From Legionellales bacterium (GTDB taxonomy: Bacteria; Pseudomonadota; Gammaproteobacteria; UBA1113), in NCBI GenBank assembly GCA_002709565.1, contig PAPY01000031.1:126071-190070 (forward strand): DNA of 64,000 nt, read 5' to 3'. The notes beneath the pieces were generated by a model, which searched no databases, had not been told where the DNA came from, and was given only the letters and a program-made list of their open reading frames with translations. The position numbers and the translations under genes are program-made. Position 1 is the stretch's first letter. Each line of letters begins with the position of its first letter. This document shows, one piece after another, positions 55,607-64,000 of this stretch.

Positions 55607-57263
55607 GATTCCAAACTTCCTCTGCTGCTTGTTGTTGACCGCTTTGCCAGAGCACTTCACCTAAGTGAGCGGCGATTTCTTCATTGTCATCTATTGTATA
55701 GGCTTGACGTAAGTAGCGCAAAGCCTCAGCGTAATTGCCCTGACGGTACTGTAGCCAACCCATGCTATCAAGGACAGAAGGGTTATCCGGTTCCAGGGTA
55801 AGTGCGCGTTCAAGGTATTTATTTGCCTCACCAAAACGGTTAGTTTTGATGGTGAGGTAGTAGCCCAGGGTATTGAGTACTCGGACGTTATCGGGCTCAA
55901 TATTAATTAAGTGCAGGGAGTCATTTTCCAAAATATCAAAACGCCCCAATTCCAATGCCACCAAAGTTCTTACATAACGTAAATGGGAGTCGTGGGGCAA
56001 GTTGGTCAGAGCACGACTTAATAGCTCAAATGCAGCCACATACTGTTCAGTCTCAATAAAATATTGCGCCAGATTTAAATATAATTGACGCGCCTGGGTC
56101 GGTGAATGTTTAGAAAAATGATGCAGTTGTAGGAGCGCACTACTGGGCATTTGTGTTTCGCTCAATAATACCATGACGTTCATTTGTGCGCGAATTTGAT
56201 AAGGGCCATAGTAAACTTTGAGATAATACGTCAATGCTTGTTTAGTGTCACCTTCATAGGTCGCAATTTTGGCGAGGTAAAAATTCGCTGCTTGGGACTC
56301 ATAACTGGTAGCAGGAATTTGTTCTAGGTAATGTTTGGCAAGTTTCATGTCTGTTTCTTTAATGGCGATTTTACCGAGATTGAGTTGGGCTAAGCGCTCA
56401 AAATCCGGCGTTGATAATAATTGTTTGAAGGGGGCTTTGGCTTTAGCGTAGTGATGAGTTTCCATCAGGGTGTTGGCGTACAGGTAGTTTACGACATTAT
56501 TGTTAGGATATTCATTGACATACTGTTTGGCGAGCTTGATGGCGCGTTTGGTTTGTTTGTCCTGAGTAAGAATATCAACTTTAAGAGCAATTGCATCGAG
56601 CCAATTGGGCATGAGCTTGATGGCTTTATTAATTTGTTGGAGTGCTAGGGTAAAGTCACCTTGTCGTTCGTTGATTGTGGCAAGATAATACAAGAGCAAG
56701 GCATTATCAGGATTTTGTTGCTGTTTTTTGGTAATTATTTTGTTTAAAAAAATTAAATTATCCGGACTCGCCTGCCTTAACAGGTTGTTAACTGCTTGAA
56801 ATTTTACGGTATCATCACCTTCCCCTAGTAGTCCCTCAATCAGTGGTTTGGCCCGCGTCTTTGCACCCGTTAATAGCAACAATTCAGCGGCAAATGCCTT
56901 AACTCCGAGATTATTGGGGTCATTGTTGAGCCAAATGAGAGCAGCTTGAGTGGCGAGATAGAATTGGCCATTGCGTAGAGCAAGTTCTGCTGCCCGCTTG
57001 GCGGCATTGGGATCTTTTGTTTTGGCGGCAGTCTTTAAATAGTATTGGGCAGCCTGGGTATCTGCTTGATTTTGATAAGCAATTTCTGCCAACATCAAGG
57101 TGGTCAACGGGTTATCTCGGAACGCTTGGGAGGCTGGGATGGTGACTCCGGCGAGGATTGCTGGCCGTTTGAAGACACGATTATCGAATACCTGCATCAA
57201 GCCGATGCAGACTGCAATGGCGAATATGCCAACGAATATCACAATCGTGGTTAAGTTTCTCAT
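55539..57263 (-). CDS. Membrane-anchored TPR protein
   Basis: A 574-residue protein with an N-terminal membrane segment (residues 5-24) and about ten tetratricopeptide repeats, for example NALLLYYLATINERQGDFTLALQQINKAI and PSVLDSMGWLQYRQGNYAEALRYLRQAY. It corresponds to the TPR protein found between hemA and lolB in Pseudomonas and relatives (PA4667-like). TPRs mediate protein contacts; in this position a link to envelope lipoprotein assembly is plausible but unproven. It is divergent from hemA. Its 3' end overlaps lolB by 68 bases. Confidence 0.93.
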   Translation of the reverse strand: MRNLTTIVIFVGIFAIAVCIGLMQVFDNRVFKRPAILAGVTIPASQAFRDNPLTTLMLAEIAYQNQADTQAAQYYLKTAAKTKDPNAAKRAAELALRNGQFYLATQAALIWLNNDPNNLGVKAFAAELLLLTGAKTRAKPLIEGLLGEGDDTVKFQAVNNLLRQASPDNLIFLNKIITKKQQQNPDNALLLYYLATINERQGDFTLALQQINKAIKLMPNWLDAIALKVDILTQDKQTKRAIKLAKQYVNEYPNNNVVNYLYANTLMETHHYAKAKAPFKQLLSTPDFERLAQLNLGKIAIKETDMKLAKHYLEQIPATSYESQAANFYLAKIATYEGDTKQALTYYLKVYYGPYQIRAQMNVMVLLSETQMPSSALLQLHHFSKHSPTQARQLYLNLAQYFIETEQYVAAFELLSRALTNLPHDSHLRYVRTLVALELGRFDILENDSLHLINIEPDNVRVLNTLGYYLTIKTNRFGEANKYLERALTLEPDNPSVLDSMGWLQYRQGNYAEALRYLRQAYTIDDNEEIAAHLGEVLWQSGQQQAAEEVWNHALEQHPANPILQETIERLKTN

Positions 57264-57363
57264 AAAATCTCTCTTTTAATGTTTCAAACAGACCACCCAC
57301 CGAGTAAAATACCCTCGTATATATAAGTTTAGACATGTTTTGGGCATAAAATAGCCAATTTGT

Positions 57364-58608
57364 ATGAAGTTAGTAGTTTGCGGCGTCAACCATAAATCAG
57401 CTCCTCTGGGTCTTCGAGAGCGCTTAGCCTATGGCGAAAATGAACTGTTTATCCCGTTACAGGCGCTGCAAGCACAGCCAGGGCTAGCAGAAAGCGTTAT
57501 TTTATCTACTTGTAATCGCAGCGAAATTTATTGCATTACAACTCAAGCTGAAACCGTGGTTAATTGGCTTGCATCTAATCATCAACTGTCGCAAGCGGAA
57601 TTGGCGAACAGTGTTTATTGCTATGAGGGTGAGGCAGCCATCAAACATATGCTGCGGGTTGCAACGGGCATTGACTCAATGATGATGGGCGAGCCGCAAA
57701 TTTTCGGTCAATTTAAATCAGCATTTAGCCGAGCTGAGCAGGCGGGTAGTTTAGGTGTTGTACTCTCACGTTTATACCAATTTATTTTGACAATCACCAA
57801 ACGCATTCGTACCGAAACTGCCATTGGCGAAGGCCCTGTGTCAATTTCCTATGGGGCAGTGCATTTAGCAAAATGCATCTTTACTGATTTGCAACGCTTA
57901 AATATTCTCATGGTAGGGGCTGGCGAGACAGTAGAGCTGGCAGCCAAGCACTTTCATGGGCTCGGTGTCAGTGGCATAACCTGCTGTAACCGTACCCTCG
58001 AGAAAGCAAATACCTTAGCCGCGAAGTTTGCTGGTCGCGCTATTTGTTTTGATGATCTACCTCGCTATTTACCAGCGGCGGATATTGTCTTGACCGCAAC
58101 GGCTAGCCGTTTGCCGATACTGGGTAAAGGCTTATTCGAAAAAGCCCTTAAGCAACACCCGATGCGGCCAATGTTTGTTGTGGATTTAGCCCTGCCTCGT
58201 GATGTAGAGCCCGAAGTGGCTGACATTGATGGGGTTTATTTGTATAACATTGATGACTTACAAGGTATGGCGAAGGAAGGACTACAAAAGCGCCAGGAGG
58301 CTGCCAAAACAGCAGAAACAATTATTGAACATGAGGCGCAACGCTACATGCATTTGCTGCATGACGATGAATTTGTTGCTACAATCCGCGCTTATCGTGA
58401 AAAAGTCGATGAGTTGCGTGAACTCGAAATCAATCGCGCGTTGAGCTTACTGGAGAAAGGCTATTCGCCAGCAGAGACCTTAGAGATATTAGCCCGCTCA
58501 CTCACCAACAAACTGATGCATCACCCAAGTGTACAGTTGCGCCAAGCCGGAGAAACAGGGCAAGCGGAATTTTTGCGAGTCGCAAAACAATTATTGAATT
58601 TGGATTAA
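57364..58608 (+). CDS. hemA: Glutamyl-tRNA reductase
   Basis: HemA reduces Glu-tRNA to glutamate-1-semialdehyde, the first committed step of C5-pathway heme synthesis. The active-site Cys50 is in LSTCNRSEIYC. GEPQIFGQFKSAF, an NADPH-binding region (MVGAGETVELAAKHF) and the C-terminal dimerisation helix (LTNKLMHHPSVQLRQA) are present. Length 414 is normal. Divergent from the TPR gene and followed by prfA after 12 bases, the conserved hemA-prfA-prmC order. Confidence 0.97.
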   Translation: MKLVVCGVNHKSAPLGLRERLAYGENELFIPLQALQAQPGLAESVILSTCNRSEIYCITTQAETVVNWLASNHQLSQAELANSVYCYEGEAAIKHMLRVATGIDSMMMGEPQIFGQFKSAFSRAEQAGSLGVVLSRLYQFILTITKRIRTETAIGEGPVSISYGAVHLAKCIFTDLQRLNILMVGAGETVELAAKHFHGLGVSGITCCNRTLEKANTLAAKFAGRAICFDDLPRYLPAADIVLTATASRLPILGKGLFEKALKQHPMRPMFVVDLALPRDVEPEVADIDGVYLYNIDDLQGMAKEGLQKRQEAAKTAETIIEHEAQRYMHLLHDDEFVATIRAYREKVDELRELEINRALSLLEKGYSPAETLEILARSLTNKLMHHPSVQLRQAGETGQAEFLRVAKQLLNLD

Positions 58609-58620
58609 AAGACCACACCT

Positions 58621-59706
58621 ATGAAAGCATCATTACAAACAAAACTAGCTACATTACTCGAACGACACGAAGAAATTGCAGCCCTGCTCAGTGACAGCGA
58701 CGTTATTTCGGATCAGAAGCGTTTTCGTGATCTTTCCAAAGAATATGCAGAGCTTGAGCCATTGGTGGCTTGTTACAAACACTACCAACAAACCTTGGAG
58801 TCAATCGCATCGTCTGAGGCGTTAATCAATGATGACGATGAAGAAATGCGCGAGCTAGCCGAAGCAGAATTAACCGAGGCCAATAGTCAGCGTGAAGCAC
58901 TAGAAATACAGCTACAAACCCTGTTACTGCCCCAAGACCCGAATGATACTTGCAATGTGTTTTTAGAAATTAGGGCTGGAACTGGAGGTGATGAAGCGGC
59001 AATTTTTGCGGGGGATTTGTACCGCATGTACTCCCGTTATGCAGAGCAACGAGGCTGGAAAACAGAATTAATGAACCAAAGCGAAGGTGAGCATGGCGGT
59101 TACAAAGAAGTTGTCATCAAAATTGCCGGACAAAATGTCTATTCCAGCTTAAAATTCGAATCTGGCGCACACCGTGTGCAGCGAGTGCCAGTGACAGAGT
59201 CCCAAGGTCGTATTCATACCTCAGCATGTACAGTAGCCGTGTTACCCGAGGTCGAAGCTATCGAAGAAGTCAATATCAATCAAGCGGATCTTAAAGTCGA
59301 TACTTTCCGTGCATCGGGTGCGGGGGGACAGCACGTCAATAAAACAGACTCTGCAATTCGTATTACTCACTTGCCCACCGGGATTGTTGTTGAGTGTCAA
59401 GATGAGCGTTCACAACACAAAAATCGTGCGCGGGCGATGAGTTTATTGCAAGCCAAAATTCTATCGGGCGAACAAGCGAAACAACGGGCCGAAGAAGCAG
59501 AAACTCGGCGTAATTTAGTGGGAAGTGGGGATCGTTCTGAACGCATCAGAACCTACAATTACCCGCAGGGTCGGGTGACTGATCACCGTATTAACTTAAC
59601 CCTCTATAAACTCGATGAGGTAATGGAAGGGGATCTCGGGCAGGTGATTGAGCCTTTGGTGCGCGAACATCAGGCAGATTTATTGGCTAGCCTGGGTGAT
59701 AATTGA
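58621..59706 (+). CDS. prfA: Peptide chain release factor 1
   Basis: RF1 ends translation at UAA and UAG. The codon-reading tripeptide is P190-V191-T192 (PxT motif with Val instead of the usual Ala). The catalytic GGQ is G235-G236-Q237 in [18 protein letters not shown]. Length 361 matches the family. It lies between hemA and prmC, whose product methylates the glutamine of this GGQ. Confidence 0.97.
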   Translation: MKASLQTKLATLLERHEEIAALLSDSDVISDQKRFRDLSKEYAELEPLVACYKHYQQTLESIASSEALINDDDEEMRELAEAELTEANSQREALEIQLQTLLLPQDPNDTCNVFLEIRAGTGGDEAAIFAGDLYRMYSRYAEQRGWKTELMNQSEGEHGGYKEVVIKIAGQNVYSSLKFESGAHRVQRVPVTESQGRIHTSACTVAVLPEVEAIEEVNINQADLKVDTFRASGAGGQHVNKTDSAIRITHLPTGIVVECQDERSQHKNRARAMSLLQAKILSGEQAKQRAEEAETRRNLVGSGDRSERIRTYNYPQGRVTDHRINLTLYKLDEVMEGDLGQVIEPLVREHQADLLASLGDN

Positions 59707-59714
59707 GAACAGCG

Positions 59715-60560
59715 ATGCCTAACATCCGCGAACTCTTGCAATCTGCCACCGAAAGCCTTGCTGATTTGGCTGAACCACGATTTGAGGCAGAGTTACTACT
59801 GGCCGAAGCATTAAATCAAGACCGCACCTACCTTCATACTTGGCCTGAACGTTGTCCCGATGATAAGGCCTTATTGCGATTTAATGGCTGGTTAGCACGC
59901 CGAGTTGCGGGTGAACCTATTGCTTACATTTTGGGGCACCGTGAATTCTGGTCATTGGATTTACAGGTTAACGAGCATTGTTTGATTCCCCGTCATGATA
60001 CAGAATTACTGGTCGAAACAACCCTCGCAACCCTTGATAGTCATGCAGCATTAGCGGTCGCTGAATTAGGTACCGGTAGCGGTGCTATCGCATTAGCACT
60101 GGCAAGTGAATGTCCGACCTGGCAGATCACTGCAGCAGATATTGATCTAGAGGCATTAAAAGTGGCTAAGACTAATGCAGAACAGTTGCAGTTAAGCAAT
60201 GTATCGTTCCATCAAAGCAATTGGTGCCAGCAACTGCAGCGTCAACAGTTCCATGCCATTGTTAGCAATCCGCCCTATTTAGCCGACGATGATCCCCATC
60301 TTTTTGCAGGTGATTTGCCCTATGAGCCGCGTCATGCCCTCGCTGCAGGTGAAGATGGCCTAGATGCTATTCGCCAAATAGCCCGCCAAGCCCGTGACTA
60401 TTTGCAGGATATGGGCTGGTTACTATTGGAACATGGTTGGCAACAAGGCCAAGCGGTACAGGGCTGTTTAGCGGGGCAAGGTTATGAAGGAATTAAGACC
60501 CTGACCGATCTTAACGATTTGCCCCGCGTAACTATTGGCCGTTTCTGTTCAAATCCTTAA
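59715..60560 (+). CDS. prmC: Release factor glutamine methyltransferase
   Basis: PrmC methylates the GGQ glutamine of RF1 and RF2 with SAM. The product from ATG 59715 has 281 residues. It has LIPRHDTELLVE, SAM-binding motif ELGTGSGAIALALA and the catalytic N185PPY188. An in-frame TTG at 59703 overlaps the prfA stop; ATG 59715 is preceded by GAGAAC and gives the usual length. Coupled with prfA. Confidence 0.96.
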   Translation: MPNIRELLQSATESLADLAEPRFEAELLLAEALNQDRTYLHTWPERCPDDKALLRFNGWLARRVAGEPIAYILGHREFWSLDLQVNEHCLIPRHDTELLVETTLATLDSHAALAVAELGTGSGAIALALASECPTWQITAADIDLEALKVAKTNAEQLQLSNVSFHQSNWCQQLQRQQFHAIVSNPPYLADDDPHLFAGDLPYEPRHALAAGEDGLDAIRQIARQARDYLQDMGWLLLEHGWQQGQAVQGCLAGQGYEGIKTLTDLNDLPRVTIGRFCSNP

Positions 60561-60635
60561 GCGAATAATCATCTGTATTTATTGGCAAAACCAATTTTCA
60601 CTGCTATTCTATGCTGCTTAGTTACACGGCGTATA

Positions 60636-60664
60636 TTGCGCATAAAATATGTTTTTGCTATAGA
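60636..60664 (+). promoter_or_regulatory. Promoter of dksA
   Basis: TTGCGC (60636-60641), a 17-base spacer and TATAGA (60659-60664), about 30 bases before the dksA start codon, which is preceded by AGGAG. Confidence 0.6.
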
Positions 60665-60696
60665 TCAAAGGATACATCAGGTAGGAGTATTTAAAG

Positions 60697-61113
60697 ATGA
60701 CTGAGACAAAACCAGCAACCGAATTCAAATTAAAGCGCGGCGAAGAATATATGTCTCCCCGTATGCGCGCCCACCTTAAAGATAAGCTCCTGGAGATGAA
60801 GCGCGATATCATGGAAGAGGTCGACCACACCATTCATGATATGCGTGATGAAGATTCTCGACCATCCGACTTCACTGACCGTGCGACCCGCGAAGAAGAA
60901 ATGGGCCTGATGTTGCGTACCCGTGATCGGGAAGGCAAACTCCTCAAAAAAGTCGAAGAGGCCATTGATCTGGTGGATACGGATGATTATGGTTATTGTG
61001 AAGCTTGTGGGGTTGAGATTGGTTTACCCCGGCTTGATGCTCGACCAACTGCGACTTTATGTATTGATTGCAAAACCTTAGCTGAAATCAAAGAAAAGCA
61101 GCAGCAAGTTTAA
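60697..61113 (+). CDS. dksA: RNA polymerase-binding transcription factor DksA
   Basis: DksA enters the secondary channel of RNA polymerase and, with ppGpp, redirects transcription in starvation. The coiled-coil tip has D58-x2-D61-x-A63 (DFTDRA), needed for activity. The zinc finger uses Cys101, Cys104, Cys122 and Cys125. Length 138 is slightly short at the N-terminus compared with E. coli (151). It acts with the spoT product encoded in this window. sfsA follows after six bases, as in E. coli (in reverse order there). Confidence 0.97.
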   Translation: MTETKPATEFKLKRGEEYMSPRMRAHLKDKLLEMKRDIMEEVDHTIHDMRDEDSRPSDFTDRATREEEMGLMLRTRDREGKLLKKVEEAIDLVDTDDYGYCEACGVEIGLPRLDARPTATLCIDCKTLAEIKEKQQQV

Positions 61114-61119
61114 TGACCA

Positions 61120-61821
61120 ATGGAATTTGCTGAACCTTTAGCTACAGGAACATTAATCAAGCGTTACAAGCGGTTTTTGGCTGATGTGCGCTTGGAGGAT
61201 GGATCACAGATCACCATTCATTGCCCTAATACGGGCTCTATGTTGAATTGTAATACGCCTGATAGTCAAGTGTGGTTCTCGACCAGCGACAATCCCAAGC
61301 GTAAATACCCTCATACCTGGGAAATCATACAATTACCCAATGGGGCACGCGCGGGGATCAATACCTCTCGGGCGAATAGTTTAGTGCAGGAAGCTATTCA
61401 GCAAGGCGTTATTCGTGAATTACAGGGGTATGACACTGTGAAGAGTGAGGTGCCCTATGGTGAGCAAAAGAGTCGGATTGATTTTTTGTTATCTAAGCCC
61501 AGTGACGATTGTTATGTTGAAGTCAAAAACGTCACCTTGGGTGAAGATGGTGGACAAGGGTATTTTCCTGATGCGGTATCTACCCGGGGTACGAAGCATC
61601 TACAAGAATTGATCCATGTCAAACAACAAGGCCACCGTGCGGTGTTGTTGTATTGCGTGCAGCACACCGGGATTGAGCGAGTTTCAGCAGCCAAGCATAT
61701 TGATTCTGTCTATGCTGAAACTCTAGGGCAAGCTATCAAAGCAGGTCTCGAAGTGTATGCTTATGGGGCAACGTTGACCCCGAAGAAGATTGCTCTAGAA
61801 AAGCCCATTAAATTTATTTAA
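61120..61821 (+). CDS. sfsA: SfsA family sugar-fermentation stimulation protein
   Basis: SfsA is a conserved DNA-binding or nuclease-fold protein, named for its effect on maltose use in E. coli. The 233-residue product has [12 protein letters not shown] near the start, [54 protein letters not shown] (with the E-V-K core of a PD-(D/E)XK-like fold, given here in two pieces of one region) and LLYCVQ. It is next to dksA. Precise function is still unsettled. Confidence 0.93.
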   Translation: MEFAEPLATGTLIKRYKRFLADVRLEDGSQITIHCPNTGSMLNCNTPDSQVWFSTSDNPKRKYPHTWEIIQLPNGARAGINTSRANSLVQEAIQQGVIRELQGYDTVKSEVPYGEQKSRIDFLLSKPSDDCYVEVKNVTLGEDGGQGYFPDAVSTRGTKHLQELIHVKQQGHRAVLLYCVQHTGIERVSAAKHIDSVYAETLGQAIKAGLEVYAYGATLTPKKIALEKPIKFI

Positions 61822-61874
61822 AGCATCCATTAAAAATTCTTGAAATAATATCTCTGCCAGCGTAATCTTCCTGT

Positions 61875-62807
61875 ATGAACGACTGGCCAGGATATTTTGA
61901 TTGTTTCGCAACTCGCATTATGACTTGTGGCGGTAGCGATGTTAGTGTCGTTGCTGATGCAATAGGTAGGGGGCATTTTCAATGCCGAGCGGCGCCTAAG
62001 CTATACGATGCGAAACTGTCTACCTGGGCGAAGCCATTTGTAGCACCAGTCGCTAGTCTTCAGGGAATGCCACTGGAGGAACGATTATATACTCTGGCCA
62101 AACAAACATTATTACCGTTATTAGAGATGGTGACTGGGCCTTTTCAAGTACATTGGTGTTTGCCTCGGGAATTAACGGCTGCTTTAGCGCATTTTTATCG
62201 AGGTTTGCCAGCACTTTTTGGCTGTCAGGCTGTTTTTCATCCAGCTGAGATGGGTTTTACAGATATTATTAAAGGTCTGCGGCCAACAAAGCGTGATGAG
62301 ATTATTATTCTTGGTAGCGCAATGTCCTATCTTGAGAATGATTGTCTTCAGCAACAGTTGCAACAACAAACTCTGATGACTGCAACCAATACCGAAGGGC
62401 TAGCACCTGGCGAGGGTGCAGGGTTTTTGGCATTTAAGCCTGTCAGCAATCTAGATAGCAAGCAATCATCATCTATGCGATGTATCGGCAAGGTTAATGC
62501 AGAAGAGTTTGCATTGTTGCTTCAGGAAAAACAGGTACAAGTTTTATTGCCAACTTATGGTTGTCCAACCACCGTGAAGGCGTGGCACAGTGTACGGCGT
62601 TTTTGTCAACGACTATCCGTAAATAATACCCAAGTATTTATGCCAGCGTTAATGAGTGCGAAGAATCAGTTAGGCTACCTGGGTGTAGCTGCGTGGCCGA
62701 TTGCATTAGCATTAGCGCGGCACATGAGTCAGCAACAAAGCCAGCCAATGTTGGTTTGTGATGCAGTGGATGAAACACAGTTTGAGGTGGTTTATGTATG
62801 CGGATGA
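61875..62807 (+). CDS. Ketosynthase-like (thiolase-fold) protein, T6SS-accessory type
   Basis: The product has 310 residues. It resembles the beta-ketoacyl-synthase-like proteins found beside type VI secretion spike genes rather than true fatty-acid enzymes. PFVAPVASLQGMPLEERLYTLAKQTLLPL fits their N-terminal part, IILGSAMSYLENDCL their mid-part (usually GGVDSYLD), GLAPGEGAGFLAF the conserved loop, and LGYLGVAAWPIALALA the C-terminal glycine helix. No catalytic Cys-His-His triad is evident, so enzymatic activity is doubtful. It overlaps the next small gene by 14 bases. Family resemblance is moderate and rests on motif reading. Confidence 0.65.
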   Translation: MNDWPGYFDCFATRIMTCGGSDVSVVADAIGRGHFQCRAAPKLYDAKLSTWAKPFVAPVASLQGMPLEERLYTLAKQTLLPLLEMVTGPFQVHWCLPRELTAALAHFYRGLPALFGCQAVFHPAEMGFTDIIKGLRPTKRDEIIILGSAMSYLENDCLQQQLQQQTLMTATNTEGLAPGEGAGFLAFKPVSNLDSKQSSSMRCIGKVNAEEFALLLQEKQVQVLLPTYGCPTTVKAWHSVRRFCQRLSVNNTQVFMPALMSAKNQLGYLGVAAWPIALALARHMSQQQSQPMLVCDAVDETQFEVVYVCG

Positions 62808-63039
62808 ACGGGTGCTGCCCATGCCTTTTACGACAACTGAGGATGAGTTGATCTTGAATTGGGGCGAGTGTAGTATCAGTTTTCATAAGAATGGCTCCAT
62901 TCTGTTGGCAAACCATCACGCAAGCATTGAAATATCCGCCAGCGGCGAGTTGTGTCTACAGGCTAAGGCACTACGCCAACAAGCTGAGACTGATATTGTC
63001 ATGCAAGCACTCAAACATATACACCTAAACAGCGAGTAA
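62794..63039 (+). CDS. Small beta-repeat protein, DUF6484/DUF3540-like
   Basis: The ATG at 62794 has GAGGTGG just upstream and lies inside the end of the preceding gene. The 81-residue product contains LILNWGECSISFHKNGSILL followed by ASIEISASGELCLQAKALRQQ, a pattern of short beta strands. It resembles the C-terminal repeat of DUF6484 and DUF3540 proteins that accompany VgrG/PAAR spikes. Together with the ketosynthase-like gene this suggests a spike-accessory module. It is too short for firm assignment. Confidence 0.6.
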   Translation: MYADERVLPMPFTTTEDELILNWGECSISFHKNGSILLANHHASIEISASGELCLQAKALRQQAETDIVMQALKHIHLNSE

Positions 63040-63045
63040 TTAAAA

Positions 63046-63570
63046 ATGAGTAACTTATCACTACTGGAAAAATTAGACGATATTAATCACGCTAAGCTAA
63101 AACACATTCAAGCGATGCAAACGGCGCGGCGGGAATTATTATTAATAGCGAGCTTATTAGCGGCAGTGCCGGGATTGTTGGTAATGTTTTTCAGCCACCA
63201 GACAGGTAGTATTCTCGGTACGCCATTGATCTTGGGGATATTGACAACAATGGTGGTCCAAATAGGTATTTTCCAACTGTTATATAAGTCTATGATTTCC
63301 CGTGATCCCAATCGTGTGTACAGCAACTATGTTTCAGCACAACAGTATATCGCTAAAATCGAAAGAAGCGGTGGCTTTATTTGGCATTATGAGTCATTTT
63401 TTAAAAAGTCCACTGAAATTAATCGACGTAAAGCATATCAAGTGATGCGTGAATCAAAGTACCGTAAACCGATTAAAAACAGCTTCTGCTATTACGATAT
63501 GGTGCAATATCTTATGATCTTACGTCAACGTCACGCGAAACAGCAAGCCAGTCAATTTCAGCCAGGGTAG
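63046..63570 (+). CDS. Two-helix membrane protein of unknown function
   Basis: No family is recognised. The 174-residue product has a polar N-terminal helix, two hydrophobic segments (about residues 29-48 and 56-78) and a basic C-terminal cytoplasmic domain rich in Arg, Lys, Tyr and Gln. It begins six bases after the small beta-repeat gene and is likely part of the same transcript. Its 3' end overlaps the convergent SDR gene by 13 bases. Confidence 0.75.
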   Translation: MSNLSLLEKLDDINHAKLKHIQAMQTARRELLLIASLLAAVPGLLVMFFSHQTGSILGTPLILGILTTMVVQIGIFQLLYKSMISRDPNRVYSNYVSAQQYIAKIERSGGFIWHYESFFKKSTEINRRKAYQVMRESKYRKPIKNSFCYYDMVQYLMILRQRHAKQQASQFQPG

Positions 63571-64000
63571 ATGTCCGCTAATGCGGCATTAATTGTGGGA
63601 TACTGGAATTGGAAACCCTGTTGAGTCAATAAACTGGGTACGACATGTTGGCCGTGCAACAATAGCTCTTCAGCCATTTGCCCAAAACCAAGCTTCAACA
63701 TGAATGCTGGTGTGGGTAAATGACAGGGTCGATGCAAAGCTTGGCCCAATGCTGTTGCAAACTGCTTTTGGTTAATAGCTTGGGGAGCAACAAAGTTAAC
63801 GGGGCCAACAATGTCTTTATGAGTGAGCAAAAACTCAATGGCCCTGGCAATATCGTCTAGGTGGATCCACGGAAAAGGTTGTTGGCCACTGGCAATAGGA
63901 CCACCAATGCAGCACTTGAAGGGCAACTCGAGTTTTTTTAATGCGCCACCGTTGGGACCCAGTACCACCCCAAAACGCAAGTTGATGACTCGCACACCGT
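63558..64000 (-). CDS. NAD-dependent epimerase, YfcH/TIGR01777 type (5' end outside window)
   Basis: The frame is open to the end of the window, so the N-terminus with its Rossmann glycine motif is missing. The visible part has NLRFGVVLGPNGGALKKL, PFPWIHLDDIARAIEFLL and GPVNFVAPQAINQKQFATALGQALHRP, which are typical of the YfcH-like SDR group. The C-terminal DUF1731-like region ends LLTQQGFQFQYPTINAALADI. The substrate is unknown in this family. The GTG at 63995 is internal. Confidence 0.9.
   Translation of the reverse strand, partial: GVRVINLRFGVVLGPNGGALKKLELPFKCCIGGPIASGQQPFPWIHLDDIARAIEFLLTHKDIVGPVNFVAPQAINQKQFATALGQALHRPCHLPTPAFMLKLGFGQMAEELLLHGQHVVPSLLTQQGFQFQYPTINAALADIYPG

Overview
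The window comes from a gammaproteobacterium of moderate GC. Many housekeeping gene blocks keep an order familiar from Pseudomonas, Legionella and Coxiella: rph|yicC-gmk-rpoZ-spoT-ridA, rpsF-rpsR-(membrane protein)-rplI, dnaB-alr, radA, sufR-BCDS-U-T, recG, ychF-pth-rplY, prs, tRNA-Gln, lolB, a TPR gene|hemA-prfA-prmC, and dksA-sfsA. The ispE gene that normally lies between lolB and prs is missing. Several large proteins without recognisable homologues are host-effector-like: degenerate kinase lobes, hydrophobic stretches and disordered tails. One of them has a PmrA-like box upstream. Together these suggest, without proving, a Legionellales or Coxiella-like host-associated lineage.

Layout. 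1-2.3 kb: 3' end of hutH, a decayed YhcG fragment and an Asp-rich exported protein. 1.8-8.96 kb: coaD, a YfhL ferredoxin, ggt, an AAA ATPase with nested palindromes upstream, a lipoprotein coupled to a fatty-acid desaturase, and mutM. 9-12.6 kb: a small exported protein, rpmG-rpmB, a Fic enzyme preceded by four 24-bp repeats, and rph. 12.9-19.6 kb: the yicC-to-ridA run and the rpsF-rplI operon. 19.9-22.3 kb: a YefM/RelE-type toxin-antitoxin pair and a tandem pseudokinase-like protein. 22.5-29.3 kb: dnaB-alr, a Bax-type hydrolase, a glycine-zipper lipoprotein, radA and a sugar-dehydrogenase-like protein. 29.3-32.8 kb: two divergent effector-like unknowns. 32.8-39.3 kb: the SUF iron-sulfur operon with its Rrf2 regulator. 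39.4-42.6 kb: a toxin-first AbiE-like pair and a protein built of repeated domains. 42.6-48 kb: an MFS exporter, a DUF2252-like protein, recG and a HAD phosphatase. 48-50.1 kb: a DnaA-box cluster, a gene that has absorbed a mobile palindromic repeat, a half-site array, and a 200-bp duplication ending in tRNA-Met. 50.1-61.8 kb: ychF to sfsA. 61.9-64 kb: an orphan module resembling type VI secretion accessory genes and a truncated SDR gene.

The most unusual signal is a 143-bp dispersed element with one intergenic copy (12673-12815) and one inverted copy (48785-48927) inside an open reading frame. The copies differ at paired positions in three of their hairpins by compensatory changes, which indicates that the folded structure is conserved. 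Other palindromic repeats (after mutM, around the tRNA-Met gene, between sufT and the Rieske gene) show that this genome carries several families of small structured elements.

No CRISPR array, rRNA operon, intact transposase or prophage is visible.
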